Shown here: in pieces, positions 1-11,414 of the stretch
Layout: each line of letters starts with the position of its first letter
Numbering within the stretch: position 1 is the first letter of the stretch
Position numbers and translations under genes: made by a program
The notes under the pieces: model-generated
Told to the model about the DNA's origin: nothing
What the model saw: only the letters and a program-made list of their open reading frames with translations
Databases searched by the model: none
Assembly: GCA_023053685.1 (NCBI GenBank)
Contig: JALIGW010000001.1
Location: 52,263,359 to 52,327,358, forward strand
Direction of reading: 5' to 3'
Source: Diadophis punctatus similis
Taxonomy: Eukaryota; Chordata; Lepidosauria; Squamata; Dipsadidae
Length of the DNA stretch: 64,000 nucleotides

Positions 1-1409
1 AGATCCCTGGGAACCCCTGAATAAAAATAAAACAATTCAAACATTTGCAATATAATTCATTCTCAGCCTACACAAACCATGTTTTGTTAGATTTATAACA
101 ACAGCCATGTAACTACCCAGCACTGAGTCATGAAGACATCATGTTTTGCACAAGTATTGTGTGACATGCTGTTGTAAGGAATATCCTTCTGGGTTCAGTT
201 CCAAGTGGGGAAAAAGACACTGGATTCATGGAAGTTGTTTGGAAAGGTTTAATATGGTGGACAGGAACACATGGCAGGAGCCCCTGTACAGAAAAGGTAG
301 ATCACATGCTTCCAGATGTGGGTGAAAAGAAAAGGGAAGAAGAGATGCTGAGTTCCTTGTTTTATACTCTCTGTTGGGTCTCACCTCTTAGTTTCCTGTT
401 CCTGTGTATATAATGCACTGATTGGTGGTCAGGCTCCCAGAAGGCCATGCAGTGGCAACTCTATAGGCTTTTGTCTGTCCCAGGCTTGGCTGAATGAACG
501 AGCCTTGGGCAAATCCTATTATGGTTCTTTGTTATGTAGAAGACCTCCAGACTAGGTGGGAGGAATGTGTGAGCTGGGGGCAGGGAGCTGCAGGAAGCTG
601 CTTTGTATTTAAAACCTGTTTCTCTTTTCCTCATTCAGGGAAACATATTTTTCCTTTTTCAATATTTCCTAGGATATTTCATTTTTCTAGGAGGGGGTGG
701 GTACTAACTTCCTACAATGCAAAGTTCAAAAAACAATGCTTTTTTTTCCAGTCAGAATTTCTCACAGAACCATTTGCAATCAACCACATTTGAGAAATGC
801 TGATATAGATTGAGAATTTCTAAACATATCTTCTTCTTTTCCAAGCATGAGATCAAAAACTTTGTGTCATGTTCATTAAGCTTATTCATTTACTTTTTAT
901 TTACCAATATATGTGGTCTGATTAGCTCAAGGCAACCAAAAAAAGCCAGAATAAACATGAGCATACATTGTAATGAAAATATGCAGCAGCTTTTTTTTTC
1001 TGACAGAGAGAAAAAATAGTTTATCAACACATGTGCGCAATTACATATAAGCACCTATTGAGAGGCCGTATGTTAAAACTGTACATGCGGTAGGGTTAAT
1101 GGGGGATTTCAATCATTTTGACATCTGCTGAAAATCTCACTCTGCCAAGTCAGAGTCCAACAATTTCTTGTTCTTTCTCACTGATCACTTCATTTGTGAC
1201 AAGATGGAAGAAGGAACCAATGTTTACCACCACAGAAAAACTGATTGAGAAAAAGGCAAGGAGAACAGCAGCATTGGAGAATTATTGAATTTATCCTTAA
1301 ATTTGTGATAACCAGAGTTGAGACATAGCTGTATGTTGGATGGATTCAGCAAGCATTCAACATTCAGAAGAATGGCTTTTGATGTACTCCAAGGAAAGGT
1401 ATTGTTATT
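1..1409. other. Unassigned AT-rich stretch
   Basis: No coding region, RNA gene or repeat family is recognised here. The interval around 180-640 is less AT-rich than its surroundings and has short open frames without recognisable domains. It may be an old dispersed repeat or LTR remnant, but neither ends nor a target duplication could be found. Confidence 0.3.
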
Positions 1410-1417
1410 AACTATCA

Positions 1418-1606
1418 GAGTGGTTCTCAACCTTTTCTTCACCATGGATCCCTTTTAAATACCTTTTGTGGCCACAGTCCATGGCCACAGATCACCAAGA
1501 TTTAACTCAAAATTTAAATCATAACATTTCTTCAAGCTTTTGTGACCCCCCTGAATTGACATCATGGCCCCCCAGGAGTCTGCGGACAACAAGGTGAGAA
1601 CCACTG
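1418..1606. mobile_element. Non-autonomous hAT element, 189 bp
   Basis: The left end reads GAGTGGTTCTCAACC and the right end, reverse-complemented, CAGTGGTTCTCACC, which gives hAT-type terminal inverted repeats. Eight-base flanks AACTATCA (1410-1417) and AACTAGCA (1607-1614) match at 7 of 8 positions, as expected for an aged hAT target duplication. There is no transposase coding, so it must have been moved by a transposase from elsewhere. The one-base TSD mismatch suggests moderate age. Confidence 0.8.
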
Positions 1607-1614
1607 AACTAGCA

Positions 1615-2409
1615 CTCTACCCAATGAGTAGAGAAAATCAACAAGTAGAAAGAGAAAAAAAACAACTTTCACAACAATGATAATTTGACTTGCCTTGCAG
1701 AAGCAGATTTCAAAACTGGAACAGATACAGTAAAAGCCTTACTCAGAGGGAAGAAAGCAGCTAGAGATTGCTCAAGTAAGGAGCTGCTTAGATCCAACCA
1801 TGGAGGCTAGAAGACTTACTAAGGCTGAGAAAGCAGACAAACTTCAAACTACTGCCTTGAGATCCATATACAGTACTTCCTTGGTTAGATATTTTATTCT
1901 GATGTCTACATTGAATTATTTGCTTGGACTGCTGAAGTTCCAAAGAATCTGTTTCATTTCTTTATTTGTTTGTTTGTTTGATTTATTTGCCACTTACCTC
2001 ACCATGGGGCTACTCTAGGCAACTTAAAATAATAAAAAGGAAGAAAAATGAAAGGCGTGTAAATAAAACAGAAGTAAAATAATAGAACAATAAAATAAAC
2101 GATGACAAAGGAACACAACGAGAATAAATACATTAATCTGATAACCAAAAAAAGATGGATGGGTGGAGAGCAGAGAGCAAGTGGGAGGGTAGAGTTTATC
2201 ATCAATTAAGCAGCCACCTCCATAGTGGATTTTCCTCATTGGGTCCCCCAATTATCAATCTCTGTCCCTGAGGGCTCAAGTACTTGGGTAGAATAAACTT
2301 CTTGGGTAGAATCAACAAGTCCTCTACATCCCTGAGAGTCCAGTGTTTGCTTTCTGTTCTTGCTATTCAGCTCCACATCTCTGTTTACAAGAATCTCTGC
2401 CACGGGATC
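1615..2409. other. Unassigned; possible SINE/L2 tail debris
   Basis: TTTG/TTTA-rich runs around 1960-2000, followed by a segment resembling the 3' tail of reptile L2/SINE repeats, are visible near 1970-2060. The match is too weak to set boundaries. No gene is seen. Confidence 0.25.
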
Positions 2410-3920
2410 TGAGAAATAGAAGAACAAAAAGGGTGTAGGTCCATTGCAAGAAGAAAGAGATATACTGGTAATGTTCACAAGGCAGAACTTCTAAACTCCT
2501 CTTTTGTGCCTGTTTTCTGTCAGAAGATAAATTAAACCCAACTGGTCTCTGTTATGCCTTTGAGTGAGCAAAGTTCTCCAAGTTAGGATACAGAAGGAAG
2601 GGTTAAGAGAAAGCTTCGCAAATTTAAACAAACTCCGCTCACCAAGACCAAACTGATTACACCATAGAGTACCAAAGCAACTAGTGGAGGTGATTACAGA
2701 AGAACTCTTATAAGAAACTCCTGGAGGAACTGGTTTCAAAATTCGGGAGGACTAAAATACATTTCCATCTTTAAAAAGAGAAGAAGGCAGACTTGTTTTC
2801 TTGATATCTGTTCAGCAAGTTATTAACAAATTACAAAGCAGTGTGTTTCTGACCATTTGAGGAGGCATGTTACAATTAACACGTATAGGGGTATTTTAAA
2901 GAATTAATTTGTATAGGGGTATTTTTGCAAACATATATCAGAGTTATCTTATCTCCTTCTTTGATTGAGTTTCTAGCTTATTAATTGAAATCAATCAAGG
3001 GGATGCCATAAGCATTATGTACTTGAACCTGAGCAAAGCTTTTGATAGACTGTCCTGTAATATTATCTTTTATAAAAGAATAAACTATGGGCCTGAGGAT
3101 ACTATTCTTAGGTGAGTCACTGCTGACTAAATGGTCTTACCAAAGGTCATTTATTGGTCAACTTCAGCTTGAAGGAAAGTATTAAACACAGTACCACAGA
3201 GGTCTGTCTTGAGTACTATGTCTTTCTACTCTTATCAATAACTTGGAAGAGGGAGATGATGGTACTTTGCAGATGACATTAAGCTGGAAGGAGTGACTGA
3301 TACTTTGGAAGAAAGAAAAAGGTTTTTAAAAGTTCTAGACCCATGATGACGAACCTATGGCATGCGTGCCACAGGTGGCACATATCTGAGGGCACGTGAG
3401 GCATTGCCCTATGTCAGCTCCAGTGCACATGTGCGCGCTAGCCAGTTGATTTTCAGCCTTCCAGAGGGTGGGGGAGGCCATTTTTGCCCTCCCCAGGCTT
3501 CAAGAAAGCCTCCGAAACATGTGAATGGCGAAAAACAGATCCAATGGGCCTACCGGAAGTTCGTTTCTGAACTTCCAGTAGGCCTGTTGGGCCCGTTTTT
3601 CGCCAACCACAGGCTCCGGAGGCTTTCCTGAAGCCGGGGGAGGGAGAAAAATGGCCCAACGGGCCTCCCGGAAGTCCGGAGGCGTCAGTGAGGCCTGCAC
3701 GCATGCACGGGGAGGGTAGCATAGGTGTGTGTGCATGCATGCGTGCTGGGGGAGGGCATTGCATTGCGGGTGTGGGCACACGCGCGTGTGCCCTTTTGGC
3801 ACCCAAGCAAAAAAAGGTTTGCCATCACTGTTCTAGGCAGACCTGAGAGTGGGCTGAAAAAAGGATGGAATTTTAAAGCAAAGGAACTGTTTAAATCAGC
3901 AGGAAATCAACAGTCTGGCC
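2410..3920 (+). pseudogene. Old CR1 LINE fragment, interrupted by a hAT
   Basis: Broken-frame translation on the plus strand gives CR1 reverse-transcriptase landmarks in the right order. These are KAELLNSSFVPVF near 2480-2520 (compare KAELLNSFFASVF in the younger copy at 26.8 kb), MYLNLSKAFD near 3020-3050 and FADDIKLEG near 3260-3290, the last being the catalytic FADD box. Several stops and frame changes separate them. A hAT at 3341-3830 splits the remnant and the sequence after 3839 probably continues it. This is a dead, 5'- and 3'-incomplete copy, clearly older than the CR1 at 26.65-28.53 kb. Confidence 0.7.
3341..3830. mobile_element. Non-autonomous hAT element, 490 bp
   Basis: The right end, reverse-complemented, starts CAGTGATGGCAAACC and the left end is CCATGATGACGAACC, a degenerate inverted pair. 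Flanks TTCTAGAC (3333-3340) and TTCTAGGC (3831-3838) agree at 7 of 8 bases and resemble the palindromic hAT target TCTAGA. The interior is GC-rich and internally repetitive (several GGAAGTCCGGAGG-like and reverse-complement modules), which creates spurious ORFs up to 117 codons. No transposase is present. It sits inside the CR1 remnant at 2410-3920. Confidence 0.85.
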
Positions 3921-4814
3921 TCTGATAATTTAGTTCCATGCTTTTCTGTGTAATGCAACAACATAACTTATTATTCAAAGTCAGCATTTTAAACCTCCAT
4001 TGAAGAATTGTGTTTTTGTGTCTGTAGAGATTCTCAGTTCTGATGACGGGGGAAGGATAGAAGGATAGGTACTGATAGGATAGGGGTGGGGGGAAGAATG
4101 GAAGGATTGTGTTTATTCGCAGTCATCTGGACTACCTCTGTTTGAGGGTTTTTGTTTTTTCCCCCAAAGAAGCATGGTCTCTGGGAGAAATGCAAGTCGA
4201 ACAAAAAGACACAAGCTGGAATGATTTTTTTTAAAAAACCACAGACCTGGAGGTGGGGGAGTCAGATTTATTTTACATGATCAGCAAATATATACTATAT
4301 AACCTACGGTCTCAACCTAAGGATGTTAGCACTTCTATAGAGCAATCCTAACACAAGGACAAACTGTACTTGAGCATTTTTTTTATGTTATATTAGACAC
4401 AAACAAGTTTTTCCACAAATATAGGCATGTCAGCTTAAACCTCTTCTAGTTTCTCCTGAACCAATATATTTATTGTGACCAGTTTAAGTAAATTTTACTC
4501 TCCAACAAGACAAAAACCTCTATATTCTTTTTCTCATTGCCCTTGGGCCGTTGCTTTATTAGAAAACATAGTCTGTACTTTTGAAAACAACACCATGGAA
4601 ATAACGCTTTCAGAATCTACTACTGGGGGAAAAAAATCAAGATTCTTTCTTTTAATTTAATTGTAATGGTAAACAAATTAATTGATTTGTTTAATTGCCA
4701 ATACATTTATATGCTACAGAGCAAAATGGATATATGCAATAGCCATTTTGATTAAGTATATACAGAACATATTTAAGAAATAGTGCTTACAAATATTTTT
4801 AACAAATTACTCCC
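3921..4814. other. No recognised feature
   Basis: AT-rich DNA with short ORFs only. No repeat family, RNA gene or exon-like segment with paired splice signals was recognised. Confidence 0.3.
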
Positions 4815-5984
4815 ATGAAACAAAATTATATCATAGCTAAAGCAATAGCAAGGAAACTACATTCTCTGGGCCACTCCTTTTTGGATATCTTATTAAATAG
4901 GAATTGGAATTTGGAAGCAGTGCAAATATATTTGGGTTGTTATCTCTCTTTCCCCATAGTGAGATTTATCACAACAAATAAGATTGCCCTAATAACATCA
5001 AATGTGTATATGCCTCCCAGAAATGCTAAAAGGCAAAACCAGGAGCTCATTCAAAAACATAATTGATGTTTAAGGAGATAAATTCCCAATATTACCTTGG
5101 TGGGTGATTTGAATGCAAGAATAGGTGGTGATAAGACCAAAATAGCAAAATGATTGAAATTTGATATTGATTAACTCTACCTTACTTTTTTTGTATACCT
5201 TGAAGGACTCCAAAGTAAACCTGGAAAGGCTTAAATCTCTAAATCTACTTCACAAATGAAATTTTCAAATTTTGAATGACTCTCATCCAAGAGATTCTCC
5301 CGGTAATTTCACATACTTATCTGCAAATGGAATAACAATATTTGACTACTGTATGTACAGTATGTATTCCCTTTGCCAAAAAACATTTCAAAATATGAAG
5401 TTATCCTACAAGGCTATAGTGATTAGCACCTATCACATTCCAATATTCTGGCTTGGAAGAGAGTAGAATGCTGAGAATATATAATGGTCTAAATACCTGC
5501 ATTAAAACATTTAGGACGAAAAGAATTAAATGGACTGTTAATTTAGCTGATAAAATCACTGCAAACTTTGCTCAAGCCAACTGGCAGATATTCAGCTTAA
5601 ATTGATTAATGCTGAGCCAGCGTCTTCAGTTATCTTGAGCTACTACCAACAAATACTTGAATAAATAAAAGCAGGATTAAGTCAGGACAACAGTAAATTA
5701 AGTTCATTTTTACAACATAGCCATTGGTTTAATGTTGAACGTACAGTAGCACATTGTATGGTTAGGAATTTGGAAAGGAGAGTAAAAGGTAGTTGCTTCC
5801 CATGGGTAATCATGGAACTGTTTAGGAAGAAAAGGGAATATACAGTAAATATCTCCTAAAGAAGCCACTGTATCAAATAGCTCTTTAGCACTTATTCCTG
5901 ACTGCCACATTCTCTAAAGACACAACATTATTCTGGAACCTGCCAAATGTTATTTGGTGTGAAGATAAGAACATTGGATTAGCT

Positions 5985-7352
5985 GGACCCTTTTCAATCA
6001 GAATTCAGCTTTGGATATGGGACAGAAACAGCACTGGACACTTATGTACAATCTCTGGCGGAAGCAAGATCAACGTGCTGAATACATCCTTGCTCTTCTT
6101 GACCTTACAGCAGCTTTCAATGCCATCAACCATGGCATTCTTTTGGGTCAACTTTGGAAATTTGGGATGTATGGCACACTCTTTTCTCCAAGGTCAGTTG
6201 CAATCAATATTGAAAGAGAATGAGAGATTCAGCTCTTGGTCCCTACTTTCTCTTCTCCTTTTTAACATCTACATGAAACGTCTGGGTGAGATCATCCATC
6301 ACTATGGAATGACGTATCACCAGTATGTTGATGATACCCAGTTATACATCTCCATCCTGGATGAAATGAATGATGCTGTGGGATGTTCTTTCATGGTGCT
6401 TGGAGGCTATGGGGGCCTCAATGGAAAAAAAGAGACTTCAACTGAACCATGTTAAGATGGAGCGTCTGGGGGACGGGAGTCTGCATTCAGGATTTTATCA
6501 TCTTTGGTCTTGGATGGTATTGCACTATCCCAGACAGATCTGGTGCCTAATCTGGCGGTCCTCTTACACTCACGACTCCTGCTTGAAAGAGCAAGTGACA
6601 GTTGTGGCCAGGAGGGCTTTTGCTCAACTTTGTATTATGCACCAGTGTTGTGCCCTTTCCTGGATAGGAAACTCTCTGCTCAGTCACTCATGCCCTGGTC
6701 ATCTCCCCTCTGGAATATTACAATGTGCTCAACATTTGGGTACCTTTGAAAAGTATCCAGAAAGCCTCAGCTGATATAAAATGCATGGGCAATCTTGGAT
6801 GCCCAAAGAATGGCACATGTAATACCTCTGCTGAGTCAGCTGCATTGGGTGCTGGCCTGCCAGCTTCCAGGTCCAATTCAAGGTGTTGTTATGATCTTTA
6901 AAGCCATAAATTGCATGGGACCAGGTTACCTACAGAACTTCTTTATCCTATTGCACCAGCCCATCCCACCAGGCAGGGAAGATATCAGCCAAAGAATTTT
7001 GATTGGCAAGGCCCAGGAAAACTCTTCTTCGCAGTTACCCTATGGAACACCCTCCCCCCCCTCCGAGGAGGGAGAAGGGCCCCCACTTTCTTAGCCTTGT
7101 GTAAGGGCTTAAAAACATGGTTTTGCATGCTTGTTTAGGGTGTTCAGATGAGCATGCAGCCATGGAGTGGTTGTTGCCCTGAAAGTCCTTTCCCCGCTTT
7201 TTAATCAATTTTTAACATAAAATTTTAATCAAAATTTAACGTTAAATTTTATATACTGTTTTTATGCTGTTCATATTTTATTCTACACTGCCCAGAGTGC
7301 CACTGTGAGGGAGATGGGAGGTTCTTAAATATGACAAATAAATAAATAAATC
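5985..7352 (+). pseudogene. 5'-truncated L2 LINE, inserted in an older LINE
   Basis: Frame-broken translation gives L2 reverse transcriptase in order: ILALLDLTAAFNAINHGILL at 6087-6147, LLFNIYMKRLGEII around 6255-6295, YHQYVDDTQLYIS with the active-site YVDD at 6324-6335, and ELHWV/FKAI and MGPGYLQ equivalents at 6840-6940. L2 normally has YADD, so Ala to Val is a change next to the catalytic Asp pair, which is kept. The end at about 7352 is AAATAAATAAATAAAT, the usual L2 tail, preceded by an L2-like 3' UTR. Multiple frameshifts make it inactive. It interrupts the LINE at 4815-9605 and is therefore younger than it. Confidence 0.75.
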
Positions 7353-8825
7353 CTAATGTCCAAAGAATTGGAGAACCATTATACCGGATTGTTTGCTCCT
7401 TATCCCATTCCTGTTAATTCTACAATTAATCTGAATTTTGGTGAAGCTACACCCTGGCACCCTGTCTCTCTCTTAAACAAAAATGAATCTCTGATCCTGG
7501 CATTGCCATGAGACAAAGCCTCAGGAGAATACAATATCTCTAGTGATTTATTAAAAGTTAATGTTGTTTGGTGGAAACCTATTTTGGTTAAACTCTTTAA
7601 TAAATTTCCTCTACTCAACTTCCCCTAGGCTGAAATACAAACATAGTGGTCCTAATATACTGTACAAAAGAGGTGATCATAGCAACCCAGAGAACTGTAG
7701 ACTGATTAGCCCAATTAACAACACAGCTAAAATTTATGCAAAGCATTTAGCTAATAAATTAGAAGGCTGGGTCATTGATAACAATGTGCTTGCAGAAGAA
7801 TAGGCAGGGTTTATAGCAGGAAAGTCAACAATTGACTGTGGATTTGTATTGGATTATCTGATAAATAAGTATGTAAAATTTGTCAATGGGAAACCATTGT
7901 CTTTGTGGATTCCCATGAAGCTTTTGATTCTATCAATGGAAACAAGCTATGGTTTAAGTTAGATCAGCTGAATTTGGATAGCTGATTATTGGTTTTGATC
8001 ATGGCTTTATATACTCAGATTAAGATTAGGTTCACCTCAATAGGATACCTAGCAGATAACATCAAGATTTTTAAAGATGCAAAGAGGATGTATGCTAGCA
8101 CCTCTACTATCTATTTATTAATGATAAGGTTTCAGCCCTGAGTGAAAGTTTCTTTTTTCAGGTAAAGGAACTTGTCCATATTACTTCATGCAGATGACTT
8201 AATGCTTATATCCCATTATTAATTAGGCTTGCGCATACAGTTAAGAACATTGGACACCAATTGCTCCTCAGAATTGTCTATGAAAATGGTAACGGTGGTG
8301 GTTTGGGGGTGAGAAATGCAAACGGAACAAATGGACAACTGGGGAACATAATATAAATCAGTTTTCCCTTACAGATACATGGGCATCCTTTTTACCAGTA
8401 AGTGGTGTTCTTGTTATTAACCCCTAAAAATAAAACCTGAAAAAGATTTGGCAGGAATAATAAAGTTCTGGTGAACAAATGATGGCTGTCAAATTCCACC
8501 AATCCTAACTCTCTCTTTCTCTCAAAAAAAAAATCAAGTTCTTACTTTTTATGCGCAATAGAGCTATGGGGCATTTTAACCTCTTATGGTATAGAATTCT
8601 TTCAAAACATGCTCCTCGGAACAATTTTGAGTACACCTACTCCTTTTCTCTATGCAGAAACTGGTACATACCAATTAAAGCTAAAATAATTATTAGGACT
8701 TTTAATTATTGGGTTAATACCCACTTCCTGACTTGTCAAGCAGTGTGTCCTGGAGCAAATGAATTTCTCCATGCCTGGAGAACTTATAAGTTGGCTTATA
8801 GTTTTATCCAATCATATTCCCCACC

Positions 8826-8935
8826 ATCCAGTCAGAGCTGAAGAAGCTTCTTGGATGAGAAGCGAAACGTCTTCAAAGAAAAAAAACCAAGAAAGTCCAG
8901 TTGCCTCCTGAAAAAGAATCTCTAGGATCCAATCA
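8826..8935 (+). mobile_element. Penelope-like element tail fragment
   Basis: The segment holding the hammerhead-like motif plus the following AAGTCCAGTTGCCTCCTGAAA resembles 34.04-34.14 kb, which is adjacent to recognisable Penelope GIY-YIG coding. Only the tail is seen here. It lies within the APE LINE and may be an insertion, but no target duplication was found. Confidence 0.5.
8835..8876 (+). ncRNA. Hammerhead-ribozyme-like motif of a Penelope-like element (copy A)
   Basis: The order is CTGAAGA (8838-8844, matching core CUGANGA), one extra A, a perfect 6-bp stem GCTTCT/AGAAGC (8846-8851 with 8858-8863) around loop TGGATG, GAAA (8864-8867), then C-GTC and TTC pairing with the preceding GAG as a short stem I. 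Hammerhead motifs are known from Penelope-like elements. Caveats are the extra A before stem II and an apparently closed, loopless stem III, so cleavage would need a dimer or may be lost. Related motifs lie at 34049 and 46334. Downstream DNA to about 8930 (AGTCCAGTTGCC) is shared with those copies. Confidence 0.5.
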
Positions 8936-9605
8936 TATGCATATTTTGGTTTGTCTTCAGTATTCTTTTTAAATTTAAATAGTGCAAACAATAATCTACT
9001 ATTTAAAATCTGGGTCTTGGATGTCTTTGGCCAAAGAAATCAGTTTAAATTATCATAAAATAAAATTTCCCTTTAGTATGAACTTTATAAAACCAAAATT
9101 GAACGTGAACATTAACTGAGGTGTGTTACACTGCCATCCCTCCCAGACGCGCTCTTGAGATCACAGTTCAAGCAATAGGTGTCCGCAACTAGAGAGGGCT
9201 GATTTCTCACTATCTCGTATAATATGCATTTCTGCCCATGTTCCAAGGAAATTATAGAAGACCTTACAAATTTATGGTACTTTCCTATTTCCACTTCAGT
9301 ATGTGGAGGATTTTGGAACGTTTCTTGGTAGGAAAACAAAATTGGTCTAATTCACATAAAATTGAATATTTAATTTATTTAGACAAGGAAATACTACTAT
9401 GGAGATTAGCAAGTTTTGCACCAGCTACTGCTAAATAGAGAGACAATTCTATCAAAAACTCATGTGTTCCCATTATTTTATCTGCTGTAGTAACAGTGGC
9501 TTAATGTCCTTACTAATTTTTGCACATTTTAGTGTGTTTTATTAGTGTATGGTTACTTTTATGTCAGTTTTATCTTGTTATGGCTGGCAGTCAAAACAAT
9601 AAATA

Positions 9606-11059
9606 ATTTAATTCATCTCTAAACTTTCCTTGATAGCTCTAAGAATTGAAATCTATATATAATCCATCACCAAAACCATCTGAGCATTCATAATGGCAAC
9701 CCCTTTGTTACATTTCAGTTATTCTGTTAACCTCCCGGAACATAGTGTTTTTTCTTGTTACTTTTATATAATTTTTGTGGTATCCTCTTCTTGGTAAAGG
9801 CAGTCATTCTAACACATACAGATCTTTTTTCCCCCAGAGATAACTGTACAAGTAAAGTTCAAGTGGGCCATCATTGATTGCATGTGTTTTGTGTTAAGCT
9901 CCTTCACCTGCAATGCACTTTTCACAATAGCTGATAGATTTTTTTTCTCACCTAGCTTTCCTCTGGGAATCCTTAAATGCCAATTCTTAAGAATCCAATT
10001 TTATAAGGTCCTCTTCTTCTTGCAGAAGAAACTTCACTTTCTTAAATTAAGCTTTGGAAGCTATCTTTTATAAAACTTCTCAATGCTTGAAAAGCTCTCT
10101 GGATGGATGGATAGACAAATAGATAGACAGCTGAAAACGCACCTGTCAAAACAAAGAAATGTGATAGTAGAGCTGTATCCCAGGAAAACAAGTTCCTAGA
10201 TGTGTTCTGTAATACACATTCTAGAGAAATGCAACCTGAAATAAAAGAATAAAAATCCAGAGAATCATTAACCAGAGCCTAGTGCAAAAAGTGGGTGAGA
10301 TAACTAATAAATTAGTTAATTGCTACATCCTATAAGTCATACAAATTTTATTTATTTATTTATTTGTTCAGATTTGTATGCCGCCCAACTCCCAGGGGAC
10401 TATTCTATAGAGGAGTTACTAAAAAGCAAGATTTTTAACCCAATGCTCTTCAAATGAACAGTAGGTTGTACAAGAATCTGGGTAATATCTATTATGGAGT
10501 CAGTATTGATTCTAGCAACACAGATATGTCTGATGCATACAATTATTGCATTTTGTTTTTGCCTTGTCATCTTTTAGTATGCATGCCATTCAGGCCTCTA
10601 ATCTATCCTACATAGCATAAATTCTACAGATGTAGTAATAACTGTATCTAATCCACATCACAGCTACTTAGATCTTAAAATTCTCTGGCCATTAACCAAA
10701 GCTGGAAAGTGCTTTTCTTGTATCAAAAATCTTGGGATTCTCCATTATCAAGACACGATCACTGTTTGCAGTAGCTAAGCCACACACTTTTTTTTACCTC
10801 ATCATGCTATCATTTCAATTCTCTTTTTCGCAACCATTAATTGCTTCAAATCAACTGGATCTTCATTAATATATCAACTGTCATAGATATGACATACCTC
10901 CTGAAACCATGCTTAAGTTATAACTAAGACATGCTTTAAATCTGCCCCAAACCCCCTGGTTTCCCATATCTCTGTAAGATCACTGAAATCTGAAAAGAAT
11001 CATGGAATAACATTAAACCACCACTGATTTGCCCATAGTTCCATTTCTAACATTTTTCT
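9606..11059. other. Mostly unassigned; a short L2 tail at 10349-10405
   Basis: A short minus-strand L2 3' end is visible at 10349-10405: a TTTA run followed by GTATGCCGCCCAACTCCCAG, the same pattern as the L2 at 13.86 kb. The rest is AT-rich with no gene, exon pair or repeat recognised. Confidence 0.5.
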
Positions 11060-11067
11060 CTCTAGAG

Positions 11068-11406
11068 CAGTGGTTCCCAACCTGTGGTACATGTACCACT
11101 AGTGGTACGCGAGGGCCTTCCAGGTGGTACGCGAACACTTTCGGGGTCATGAACGATTTTTAGTTAGTTATTTTTTACTTCACAAAAATGTTTACTGCCT
11201 AACACAACTGTTGCCACACGCCACCCACCTGGTCCCAGCAGCCCGAGAATCCAGTTGCTGGATGCTCGGGGCCAAAAAAGGAACGGTACAATTATGGAAA
11301 TAAAGTGATATCTGATCGAATTTAGTTTCTCTGGAACCAGGTGGTACGCGGCGACTGTACGGGACCTCCAAGTGGTACTCGATCACAAAAAGGTTGGGAA
11401 CCACTG
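11068..11406. mobile_element. Non-autonomous hAT element, 339 bp
   Basis: The ends are CAGTGGTTCCCAACC and, reverse-complemented from the right, CAGTGGTTCCCAACC, so they are identical over at least 15 bases. They are flanked by a perfect 8-bp duplication CTCTAGAG (11060-11067 and 11407-11414), itself a palindrome of the preferred hAT target type. The interior carries repeated GTGGTACGCG modules. The intact TIRs and exact TSD indicate a fairly recent insertion. A start of another foldback-type repeat (CAGTGTTTCTCAACTT) follows at about 11425. Confidence 0.9.
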
Positions 11407-11414
11407 CTCTAGAG

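Larger units (their letters stand above)
4815..9605 (+). pseudogene. Decayed APE-type non-LTR retrotransposon (LINE)
   Basis: Fragments of one LINE lie in order on the plus strand. At 4820-5480 there is an apurinic-endonuclease-like domain, with NVYMPPRN near 5000-5030, GDLNARIGG at about 5104-5130 and a later FTYLSANGITIFDY segment. At 7670-7990 reverse-transcriptase motifs appear (RGDHSNPENCRLISPIN, LANKLEGWVIDNNVLAEE, then AGFIAGKSTID). At 8181-8213 the catalytic box reads LLHADDLMLIS, and at 9240-9440 there is a C-terminal segment followed by an A/T-rich tail to about 9600. Many stops and frameshifts are present. It is interrupted by an L2 copy (about 5985-7352) and by a Penelope tail near 8830-8930. 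The clade is not certain; the endonuclease argues against R2/R4-type LINEs. A minus-strand piece that may belong to the same family is at 32.7-33.4 kb. Confidence 0.65.

Noticed and set aside
180..640. Solo LTR
   Set aside because: Composition and a TATA-like TGTATATAA were suggestive, but no TG...CA ends, polyadenylation placement or target duplication could be shown.
3362..3806. ORFs of 89-117 codons
   Set aside because: Contained in the non-autonomous hAT at 3341-3830 and built from its internal GC-rich repeats.
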